Of a stretch of DNA of 64,000 nt, positions 37,611 through 50,100 are shown piece after piece (the first letter of the stretch is position 1; every line of letters begins with the position of its first letter). A model generated the notes under the pieces. It worked only from the letters and a program-made list of their open reading frames with translations. It was not told the DNA's origin and did not search any database. This DNA is from Saxidomus purpurata (taxonomy: Eukaryota > Mollusca > Bivalvia > Venerida > Veneridae). Location of the stretch: NCBI GenBank assembly GCA_022818135.1, contig JAFMSR010000010.1, positions 16,061,222 to 16,125,221 of the forward strand, given 5' to 3'. The position numbers and the translations under genes are program-made.

Positions 37611-37881
37611 CCTACGTGTGACCCCTACTCTAAACCGGCAGATTTGCACAATGTCTGACAGTTGACCTAAGAATGATGAAAATCCTTCCACAGGTGTGTA
37701 GGATATATGGAACGGCCACGACAACCAACAGACCAACTGAAAGAATGGCCAACACATTGACTCGAGCAATTTCTCTCTACAAAAGTATCGCAATATTTTT
37801 ACATTTGCTACTAAAACTTTAAACTGATGACCGGTATGTTATATCTGTAAGTGTACTGATTCTTGCATCTCAAATATTTGA

Positions 37882-38126
37882 CTAGAAACTGTTGAAAAAC
37901 TCTTTCAGTAGTGGGAACTCTTCGAAAATTACCCACTGGCACACAACAGTTTTTACAATCTCTTTGAACTTTTCAGTCATATCTCTTGCAAATGTTAACC
38001 CGTTCATAATTTCTGCCAATCGTAGGTTGAAATGAATGCCGTTCTTTTTACAGATGTACTGCAAACACTTCAACATCCGCCATTGCACTTTTTCCACAGA
38101 TTCTCTATCCACCATTGTACAACGGT
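37882..38126 (-). CDS. Nuclear receptor exon 8 (LBD end, AF-2)
   Basis: 245 nt after CTCTCTTGCAG, phase 1 in, ending TAG at 37884-37882. It encodes [15 protein letters not shown], helices 9-10 and the AF-2 helix FPLLKEFF. The first 18 nt of the exon are part of the minisatellite at 38109-38486. Confidence 0.88.
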
Positions 38127-41100
38127 CTGCAAGAGAGAGTTGAAATTGATACGGTGTGTCCACCATTGTACAACGGTCGCAAGAGAGTTAAAATTGATAC
38201 GGTGTGTCCACCATTGTACAACGGTCTGCAAGAGAGAGTTAAAATTGATACGGTGTGTCCACCATTGTACACCGGTCTGTAAGAGAGAGTTAAAATTGAT
38301 ACGGTGTGTCCACCATTGTACAACGGTCGCAAGAGAGAGTTAAAATTGATACGGTGTGTCCACCATTGTACATCGGTCGCAAGAGAGAGTTAAAATTGAT
38401 ACGGTGTGTCCACCATTGTACAACGGTCGCAAGAGAGAGTTAAAATTGATTCGGTGTGTCCACCATTGCAAAACGGTTGTGTAAAGGTATAAAAAAAAGA
38501 GTCAAGCGATGCAGAATTTTGAATGGGTATAAAAGAGTCACCCAGAATGAAAAGCAGGCGAACGGAACCGTCGTCAATGGATGCTTAGATTCAAATACAC
38601 AAAGCCTTCTTATGCCCCAGTCATAGTGTCACGTTTTGTGCCCCGTTTATGACAACCACGTTTTGGAAATTTTCGCCGAGTGCCACGATGTTCCAAGTTG
38701 TCGCCACGCGCTAGCTACGTGCTAGCCACGCTGTTGCCACGTTGTAGTCCCGTTGTGACACGACTGACAGGTGACAACGAATATCAAAGTCGGGTTATGC
38801 CACGCTGCCGCCACGCTGTCGCCTCGTTATCGCCATGTTGTGCTTCGTTATGCTTTGCTGCCGCCACGCTGCAACCACATGCAGCTAAAAGTCGCCACGC
38901 ACTCACGGTCAGACTGGCCTAGTAATAAACAAAATCATTACCGATTTGACATCCGAGCGAAGTACATCTCCATTCTAAAAACTAGTATGCAAAGGGGAAA
39001 ACAGATCGCCGCGAAATTATCTAGAATGTTGTGATATTTAGGTAAATCAAATACCGGTTGTTGTGTACAAGAATACACTGTGAAATTTACAGACTATAAT
39101 TATTTGCACTTACGAATAGTTTAGTCATACGAATTGTATTGAAAAAGCCCCAGAGATCATATAACGCATATCATATAAAGCGTACCACAACGTATCAAAA
39201 CGTACCACAACATCGTACAACGTAGAACACCGTAACATAACGCAGCTCATAACGTAGTTCAACGTGTGGACAACGTATCATAGTGTTACACAGCGTGGCA
39301 TAGCGCGGCACGCGGAACGTAGTAGCAACGAGACTACAACGTCGCATAGCGTAGCACAACGTGTCAACAACGTATCAACGTTCTGTTACGTTTTTGCCAC
39401 GTTATTGCCACGTAATACTACGTTGTACCACGTTCTCGCCACGTTGATGTCACGATGTAGTACGTTGTGGGAAAACGTGAGTGAATTTTGAACATGTTCA
39501 AAATTGAAATTTCCTTTTCACGTTTAGCCACGTTTGATCACGTTTTAGCCACGTTCTTCTACGCTTGCCGACGTTGTAGCCACGTGTCCAAACGTAGCTT
39601 AACGTAGCGGCCAAAACGTGACACTATGACTGGGGTATTATACTTAACGTGCGTTACAAAAAATAGTATTTGGAACAGTTACAGTGTTCCAAATACAGTA
39701 ATCTCTCAATATAATGACTCCGGATACAGCAAAATTTCGGATATTACGAACACAATTTCAGGGCCCAAATTTTCTTTTTTTTAATTTTATATGAAAATGA
39801 TATATGGATAAACATACTGTGGATATAAGGAACAAATTTAAGTGGAATTATGCACATTTTTTTCAAGTAAAAATCCAGCTGAAATAGGTGTGTGTAAAAA
39901 GGGTAGAGGAAATAATAGCTTTTAACCCAATACACCAAACTCTTCCTGCTACCAGTACGAAATAATAACTTTCCAAAAATTACTTTTCTTATTTTGACTC
40001 GGAAAGTCAATATTTAAAAAAAACTGCATGCAGGAGTTGCTTCCCTTCCACTACACTGCCGAAATCTGTACATGTGGTCAACAACAGCAATGACACAAGG
40101 GAGATCACTTTTAACAAAAGAACTAGTATCTTATTACAACTACAACGTGTAGTTGTAGTTGTAGTTGTAGTATCTTATTAGTCCATTTTTTTATTTCTAA
40201 AGCACCAACTTCAAATACTAATGCGGCATTATCATTAGTTTAACACATTTAAATGCACAGCAACCGAAAATTGCTTTTATAAAAATACACTATGTGCAGT
40301 AAGATGCACATAATGTCACTTTAAATGGTTTCAATGAGTTCGTTATACACAGAGTTTACTATACTAGTGGTTCTTTAACATTAAGAAGTTTTTTTACCAA
40401 GTTCTTAGTTTTTGTAACAATTGTTCATATTAAGCATTGACGGCCCTAACACAACACAAAGCACACCATCTGACCTATTCCTGTTTTTTTATCAACAAAG
40501 GTGATTCATTTCCACGTTGTGGCTCGGACACAGAAAATGGAAATATGAATACCTAAACGACTGTTTCCCTTAAACAGATACACTTTTCCATCCAGTGATT
40601 GCTGAGAAATAGCCTGACAAAAACCTCTGTGTACACTATGCCTACGGTTTGTATGACAAAATCAAAGGGCTGAAACTCGACGAAAAATTATTCTAGCGCA
40701 ACATGCTAACGGTATGCACAAATACGTTTGGTATCAATTACTTCTGTGAGGTTTAATTGATTTATCGCCTTTGGTTGCTGAGAAATAGGTCGGAAAAAAA
40801 TTGTTGAAAAAATTTATGAAAAAAATCAAAGGGCCTTAACTAAAGCAGAACTTATCCAAGCGCAACATACCGACGATATGCACAATATAGGTTTGGCAAT
40901 AATCACTCCTGCAAAGTTTCATTGTTACCTGGATAGTGTTTTCCGGGAAAAAAGCGTTGACAAAATGTTCACAGAAGGACAGACAAGGTGACTCCAGTAT
41001 ACCCCCTTAAACTCCGTTTATGGGGGTATAAATAGCATCAGTCTATATTAATTTAAACTATCATACACTACCTGTAAATGTAAGAACAATCGTCTTTAGG

Positions 41101-44100
41101 ACAACTAGCTCTTCCTTTGTCAGTTTCAATTTGCTGAACTTAACGCTCGTCTTATAGACGCTCTCGACGTATACATCGCTCCAAATGTTGGCCGCGTCCT
41201 GGTAAGTCATGTCATACTCTCCGGTGAACACACCAAGCTCTGTATCGATACACTGGCAGTGACCCAAGATCCATAACTCTGCAGATCCTTCTAGAAGAAA
41301 TAAATAAAGAAGTACGAGCAGAAGTAACTAATTTTTTACATATTCACACTGATAATTTTGAAAGCTATGACATTGACACGCTGTCGTGACACCAAATTTC
41401 GAACATGTACATTAAATTTAGTATAACGCATACATTGTAACTATGGTATCCTAACGTTTACTTTGTAAACCAAAATTTTTCAAAGATTAGTTCAAACATT
41501 GGTTGTATAGTGGTTAAGGTTTTGGCTGCTCAACTCGGAGGTCATAAGTCACGTCCACACCAAAGGGTTTGTCACGGTTCTGGCTTTACCCAGGAAGTGG
41601 ATATAAAGGTGACGCTGTAACCTCCAAAATACACATTTTCTTGACAAATTAGCATAAAGATAAATGGACATAAAACTAAGCAGGCAGAAGAAATGACTGT
41701 ACATGGGCAAATCTAAAGCTGCCCAAAATGGAGACACCTTGATCGGCATTGCCTTTTTTTAACCAGTAGCCTTAATTGAAAAATGCCTACCAGTTTTTAA
41801 CTGTACTTATTACTAAAAAGATGTACCCTTTATAAGGTTGATTTGGTCCTCCATATCCAGTTTCTTCCATCCAGGTATAGCCTTGATGAATGAAATTGTG
41901 TTTCGGAATTCAGAGTCCATAAGTTCCGCAACTTTGTGCATCTGTTCATCTCTGACATAAAAAGAAATAGCAAAACTTGCTGAAACATGTCTTCATACGA
42001 ACAACAGACAACACGTCCCATACTTTATGGCCTTCGCCATGCATGACTACCTTATAAGTATGTTTACCTCCCGGCCGTTTTTGAGACAGGGTATTAAATT
42101 AGACTTTATTATTTTTACACCCACGTAGACTCAAAAGTTCTTGTCACACAAATTAAGTATTCTCTGTGACCCCTTCCTGCATTTCTGACTTGTACTTCAG
42201 CCAGACGAGGCATTGTCGAAGTTGCAGTCAAAATCAGTTAAAGGGATTCAAACCAACAGCCAACAGGTTAGAAGTCTGACTCACAGAACGCGGAATACGC
42301 TGAAAATCTCGACGGAGAGGTTATTTTTAATTAAACTAAATAATTGGGATTTAAGCAATATATAAGAGAGGATTAAGATGTGTTGCCATGGTTACGGTTA
42401 CTATCTTCAAACCAGTTGCAAACTCATTGTCCTATTAGACTGGATGCGTATATGACAACGAAAATCTGTTTTACCCTGTCTTCTAATTTATTCATAATCA
42501 GATAGTAACGGAAATGCATGATGCCATGAAACGGACACTTATCATATACTTGTCACGTGACCACTTTCTTCTTCTTCCTCCAGTTTTCTCTGCCTTCTAA
42601 GACGAAGTGCATGAGTTGGCTGTACACTATGTCGTGTTGAGGAAATGGTTTTTGATAATATGTCCCAATCATTGAAGCAAATGAGTTAAACACATCTTAA
42701 AGAGATATTTACACTTTCTAGTATATATACTTTTTATATGGACTTCAAGTTCTTGGGTCATATTCTAGTAGCATCTTAAGTGATTTCTTAAGTATTTTAA
42801 CTTTTAATTATTATATGTATTATTCTCTCGAAAGTCAATTATTGTATATAAACTTCATCATTAATCATATTTTATTGCATATACATGCACATAAATACAT
42901 GTACATAAAAACACAGACATATGACACAACAAACCAGAGCAAATGGGTCGGGTCACATGTTCTAAGAAAATTAATAAGACGACTCTTTCCAACAGACGAC
43001 CCTTCCCAATAATGGACGGCTCTTCCCAACTATTCTTGTCGGGGAGTTAAAACTGTTTTAACATGTTGCAATTCATAATGTTCTTTCTAAAATACCTTCT
43101 TATAACGAAATTGTTAATGTTAAGGAAATAAACACGATTTTACAAGATGCTACTGGAATATGGTCCCATTGTTAAAATAGCAACACAATAACATTACAAA
43201 AATACCTTTTAATTTCCAGCTTACTTTTTGGCATAGAACTCTTTACCATTGACTTTGGCCTTTCTCTCTGAACTCGTTGCTGCAGAAAAAAGCGTGTCAC
43301 GGCCATTTATTTCATATAGCTTTAGTACATACTATACACATAGTATGTCTACATACATTTACATGCTAGTACCTTGTTTATTTCTTGTAAAAATGCACAC
43401 AAACATCGGCATATGATGTTACACAAACAATACGAAAGCGTTCTTGCATGTTAGAATGATTTTACGTCTTTTGTTACATATCTTTGAATTTTCATATCAA
43501 ATTAATGTAATAGGTAGCATTTTCCTAATATAACAGACATTGGTTATGCAGGACAGCGCCAAAAGTCCCAGGCACACACATGGATCATTACGTCATCTTT
43601 AACGTCAGGAAACAGTTACTTCTAACTTTTGTTTAAAAAAACACTTACGTGAAATTCTTTCTGACGTTTCTTCATGTGGACTTCATCTAAGAAAGCATCG
43701 AGGTCTTCTATTAGTTGATCCTGAGATTTCAGCAGTCCATTTATGACTGATTGATTTTCTTCATCTGAAAATTGATATCCGTCAAGACTCTGACAGTGAT
43801 GCTTGGAATAAATAATATCTAACTGCTGACTAGATTGGCAATCTATTTCCATTCCTTCAGAACTTTGCCAAGGATTCATAACACCATTTTCATATAAATC
43901 GATTTTGTCTAAATACATATCGCTGTGTCCAACATCACTTTCAGGTGGACTTGTGTATGCAGTGAAATCTTGTTCAACGCCATGACCAGAAACGAAGAAA
44001 CTACCACCCGTTTCATTAACTACACCTGTATCTTCTTCCGGTACACATTCTTGAGTTTCTCTTGACTTGACTTCTTCAATGTATTGAGTTTTCTTCTCGT

Positions 44101-47100
44101 AGGAATAACGACCAGTCTTTATAGCTGAAAAAGTAAGGTAATTTTCCCTAAAATAAGGTAAATTTCCCAAAAATAATATAAATTAATAGATGTGTTCAAA
44201 AAACAAGGAAACATAAGTGTTCTATAAAGATGTGCACGGACAGATTGGTTTGAAAAGAAGCTTGGGTATCCGGATAGAAATGTTCCAAAAGAGGTGCCCT
44301 AACAGATGCGTCTGGACAGATTTATAACTGTGTCTAATATAGCAAGCGTCTGTAAAGAAAAGCCGTCTCAAGACTAAGATAGTCTTATAAATACATGTAT
44401 TATGAAGAAAAGCTTGAGTGAATGATACTCTCAAAACAGCAGGACAGCTATCGTCTGCTTGAAATAAGTTGCGCACGAGGTACAACTGGTACATCGCTCA
44501 TATAAATGAATTGAACATGTCCTCAATATCAAAAGGTTCATTTATAAGTCACTCAGTCCTAGAATAGAACACCAACTTCAGCTATGTTAAAATCATATGT
44601 AAAAATGTTGATAAGTATACTAAGACAACTGAGTGTATACATTATTCAGTTATTCGAGTTGGAAAACTCCAAAGTACACGATTCTGCAATTCATCGTGTT
44701 TCCACTCAACGTCTAGTAAGACTTACATACTGTTAACAGTACATACTGTTAACAGTATAGAATTGCGCATGTACCTATTTTATACACAAATACAGAGCAA
44801 CATTTTATACAACTGTTCGTGTTTCTAGTTTAAGAAACGAAACAGACATAATTTCTTGTTACACAGACTAACATATTATACAATAATTCTTCGTGCCTTT
44901 ATTTTAAACAAACGAAACGGACATGACGTATGTAATTGCGCATGCTCAGATGGGTCGAATGGTAAACAAATCGTTACATGAACATAGCCTAAAAGTGATT
45001 TTGGCGTGACGAAAATGTCGTGATTTGTGTGCATACAGACTTATTTGCGAATTTTAAATTCGCGAAACTGTACTGGAAATCTATATGAAATGAATCTTTC
45101 GTGAGATTTTTAAATTTTTGAAGTTGGAAATTCGCGGAAATAGCAAATTTTAAATATTACCAAATTTACAGTACCAATGTATATACTATTATTGTGCTAC
45201 ACTCAGTATTGACTTCTTATTTCGATTTCAAACAACTGAGACAATTGTAGAAAAGTAATTACATGCTGCATTTTTCAAAAAACTGTGTTGATCTCCTCTT
45301 GCAAAAATCACCTTCTGACTTGCTTTCCTCTTGATCTACTGCGTACTGTAAATTCAAATAGGTAAAAGCATCTCAAGGGCCTAAAGGGCCAGTATCGCTC
45401 TACTGATCTGACTGAACTGTTCTGAGTAAGTTTTGTAAAAAAAATCTTTGCAATGTTATCAAGTAAGCTAACAGAGCTCGCTGTGCCCTTGACATACTGA
45501 CCCCAAAAACAGTAGGGATCATCTACTCAATCACCCTATGAAGTTTGAAGACTGTGTGTCATATTGATCTCTAGATACTGAGCGGAAAAGATTTTTAAAG
45601 TTCGGGTCACTGTGACCTTGACCTTTGGCCCACTAACCCCAAAAACAATAGGGATCATCTACATGTTGCAAGAAACCTTCTGAGCACGTTTGACAAAAGT
45701 TGAATGAAAATTGTGACCTGTAGAGTGTTATCAAGGAAAATCTAAAGGAGGTCACTGTGACCTTGAGCTTTGACCTAGTGACACCCGTGTACTATTATTG
45801 ATTATCTTGACCGACGTTTTCTTTGGCAGAAAGGACCAGTGTGTTTTGCTTTTTTTGTCAACAAAGATAGAGATCATCTACAAGTTGCAGGGATCCTTAT
45901 CATCAAGTTTTATGAAAGTCAAATGGAAAATGCGACCTGTAGAGCGTTGTCAAGGAAATGTTTACGGACAGAGGGACGGAAGGACAGACGACGGAGAGAC
46001 CACCATGTCATAAGCTGTGCTGGACTTCGTCCAGTAGAGCTAAAACAGTACTAACATTTAGTTTTTGTTTATTTCAGAGAAACCAGTGTTAATTCATCCA
46101 GATGATATTTACACGAGTTTGGCTATTCGAGTAAAACACATGGCATAGAAAACGTTATCCGTGATGATGGAAAAATGGCAACATCATCTTTAGTATATAA
46201 GATCATACCGGTTTTTGACATTCCTATTTCTTGGCATCGTTTCAACCTGCAGCTTGGACAGTTATTCCGTCTGCGAGGCTGTATTTGACACCTGTTGTCG
46301 CTGGCGCATTTGTACTCGACCGGTCTTGTGAACGAGCGTCGAAAGAAACCCTGAAAAATTTTAATATTTTTTAACCCGAAGAATAACGTAAATGAAACGA
46401 TCACCGGCGATGAGTGCGGTTTTACGTAAATACATAATTATTGCGGGCCGCAGCTATATTTAATACGGGGTGCGAAAATATTTATGGAGACTTAAGCACT
46501 AGATCGAATATATGCGTCTCTCTTCATTTAAAAATTGAGTAATTCTGAGATGAAAACTGTATAGACACAGTCTTTTTTTTTAAATGCAAGAGTTGTCGTT
46601 CCTTATTGAGTTGTCGTTCCTTTTGTAGAGAAAAGAGCAATATGATTTCTTTTCCCCCTTATACAGCTTTTGACATTAAAGTAACGAAGCATATTCTAGT
46701 TTCTACTGAATAATCCCCGATTGCTCTTTTAATTATGTACACTATTATATTATCTTATTTTTTCCCCTTAACATAATATTCGGTCTCCGGTGTGTAATTG
46801 GCAGTAAAGGCGTCTGTACATGTAATTATACAGACCTTTACTATTACGAATGAGTTCGAATCCCATTCAAAGCCATTTTTTAAAACTTTTTTCTTCTGTT
46901 TTACTTATCCTTATCAGCTTTTAAACCATTTCTAAATTTTTTACGGCAAATAATCATAAAAATCTTCATTCATGTCAAACTGATAAGGATATTGGCAATG
47001 AAAAATTAAGACATACTGTATACATATTATTCATAACAGTAACGTGTCGATACTACAGGTCAGTCAGTAGATATGGTGCCGTGTCAGGTTTTGCTTGTTC

Positions 47101-50100
47101 AACCAGAAATGGTTTCCTTGATTTCTTTTGGGGCCATGCCTCAACGTCAACCATCACCAATTTCCAAAATATTTACATGTCAGTTTTGTTTGTGGGTCCG
47201 GTGTGATACTTTGTACCACAGTTTTTTCTTGTACGTGTTTAACACTACGCACGTTGGCAGGTCAAGTATACGTACGAAATTGTTTTTAAAACCAATTTGT
47301 CCTAACAAAGGCCAATTAAATAATGTGTTTAAGGCACAGTATTAAAGTTCACAGTTAATTCAAATTGATTATCTTGACCGACGTTTTCTTTAGCAGAAAG
47401 GACCCATGTGTTTGTTTTTCTTTTGTCAACCATTTACTCCATTTGAAGACGTAAGGATCGGTGAAATTCTATTTATGGCTATTGATTTGTCTTTTTGCAG
47501 ATAAGCCGGAACAGCTTGGGTTATATTCTTCAAACTGGTTTGTAGGACCTCTGTCGCTTTCGGAAGAACTAGTTTCAACTCCTTTTTATATCTGCAATTG
47601 ACGTCAGGAGTACAATTGCTGTATGCAACGTGACGTGTTCATGGTGACTGTTATTTAAAGAATTCTGCTTTGACAGTTCCAAATACGTGATTCTTAAACG
47701 AAATATATCGCAGGACTGGGCCAACTTATAGTGTTCGAATAACCTTCCAAAAGTGTATTATTCTTTGCAGTGTACCCTGCGAATAAGCCACTTAAAAATT
47801 CTGGTATGTTAAACACATGTATGTTTTCCTGTTAAGTAAGAAATGTGAAAAGCGGATGGTCGAGTGGTTAACGCCTTGGACTACCAAACCGGAGGTTCGG
47901 ATCCCGACCGGGGCACTGGAAATTTCAGAAACGCTTTTCAATGTTTCCCGCCCATCTAGAAATGAACTGGTAAAGAAACCAAGAGATAGACTCGCGTGTA
48001 TCTGTGCTATATATACCGGACACGTAAAACAACCAAAGGGTCTCTTCGTAAAGAGCTAGGTTCTGGTACTGGTTTCCCTTGTATCTGTCTCTTCAAACTG
48101 CATCTGTCAGTAGTCTTGGTAGTATCACCTGAGGAGAAATCCGAAGGCCGGCCGGGACAATAAACAACAAGAAAAACTGTGATACAAAGTATCACAGCGG
48201 GCCAACAAACAATAATCCCATGTAAATATTTTGGAAATTGGTGATGGTTGATATTGAGGCATGGCCCCAAAAGAACTCGAGGAAACCAATTCTGGTTGAA
48301 CAAGCAAAACCTGACACGACACCACATCTACTGACTGACCTGTAGTATCGAAACTTTACTGTTATCAAATAATATTTATACAGTATGCCCAGGAATGCTC
48401 TATAGACCGTACCTGGTATGTCTCAATTTTTCATTACCATTATCCTTATTAATTTGACATGAATGAAGATTTTTATGATTATTTGCCGTAAAATATTCTA
48501 AAATGTTTAAAAAGCTGAAAATTATTATTAAAAGAGCAGAACAAAAGTAAAAAATAAATAAAATTTGGTGTTGATGGGATTCGAACTCGTGGATTCGTAA
48601 ACGTATACGTACACAAAAGTGTTTGGCCTAGCGGCTTTAACCATTACACCACCAAGACAGACTTTGGGGGGGGGGGGGGGGGGGAATTAGCTGAAATAAT
48701 ATCATCTATATTTAAAAAGGCCATCAAAGAATATTCAGTCGACTGCACTTCGTTTCTATAATGTCAAAGGCTGTGTAAGTGAAAAAAGCAATCATATATC
48801 CATTTTTCTCAGCGTAGATTGCGACTGAAACGTGAAAAGCGCTTTTTTCTAGTTTTATCAGCGTAGATTAGATTGCGCCCTCTATGAAACGAACGACAAC
48901 TCAATTACAAACGACAACTCTTGCTTTTCCAAAACAATTGACTGTGTCTACAGTTTTCATCTCAGAAGTACCTCAATTTTATAATGAAGAGAGACGCATA
49001 TGTTCGATCTAGTGCTTAAAGGGGTAACTGGACTATATAAACCACTAGATGGCGCTGGGGCAGGTTTTTCAATAATTTCAAACATGTTTCACATCAGAGA
49101 CCCTTTTTTAAAATTTTTGACAAAATTACTGAACTGTTTCCTTTGAAATTTGTTACAAAGGTAAACTGTGCCATTTCATAACAGTTCATCCAAAAATCTT
49201 AATGACATATCTGTTCTAAAAGTGACTTTGAGAACAAAAATCAACCTGTCAAGCAGACGATCTCAGATTTGAATTTCCCGGGAGGCGTGGCTAATTGCTG
49301 ATAAACTCTGTGTTTGTAAACAAAGGCCACGTGGTGATGTTTATACACTTGAGAGTAGTGGCATGTATTACAGAACAAAAACAGTTTACTAACCTTGATG
49401 AAAGTTTATTTCCATAAAATGAGAATATCCTTCATTAAAATGAATCATTAAGGTAATCAAGACCTAAATAAGTAAGTTAAAAGTTAGCAGATACATGTAA
49501 CATAAACATTATGTTTTTGTGCAGAAATCTATTCAAGTTGCCATAAGTTTTTCAAGTAGTCAGTATTGAACTTTTTAATTTTGGTATAAATGTCTAACTT
49601 GCAAAAGTACACAGCAGGACACAACTTCCCTTGCGGTTCAATATGTTTTGTTCTTCCCCCATTCATCTATACTTTACTTCAAAAGCCCATTCTGACTATA
49701 GTATAGTTCAGTATTTTCTATAATAATGTTTTGTTGTATGATACTATTTCCTGGTTCAGGTAGTCTTCCATTTCTTGGTCAAGCCCGTGGGTATGCAGAT
49801 ATATAACATAAGCCAAACCATAAACAGTGTCGGTATATATTAAAAAAAATGTTTATGTGACTTAGACGAAGAATCCTCCTACTAAACCACTGCAAGGATC
49901 GCACCAGCAGGGTCAGTTAATATTATCCTGGCTCATTATATATTATGATCCATTATTATCCAAGAATGAGGCTTTAGATTGATTTTACTATTGACTTTAA
50001 TAATTTCTCCATTTTATTTTTTCGTTGATGGTCTACAATTTACATAATCCCATGTTATCATCACTATGAACTTTTAAATCCGTGTCAGGAACATTAAAAC

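Noticed and set aside
37258..37665. 135-residue frame
   Set aside because: Falls inside the ~170-bp tandem copies of a dispersed repeat; internal repetition mirrors the DNA repeat.
38032..38343. Frames on both strands over the 50-bp repeat
   Set aside because: Repeat-driven; only the - strand part that joins exon 8 is coding.
42120..42260. Possible extra nuclear receptor exon between exons 5 and 6
   Set aside because: No frame gave both usable splice sites and the phase needed; the 42557-42626 piece fits better.
47852..47917. Functional tRNA gene
   Set aside because: Internal promoter boxes are good but the acceptor and anticodon stems do not fold well; similar tRNA-like heads occur several times in the window, as expected for SINEs.
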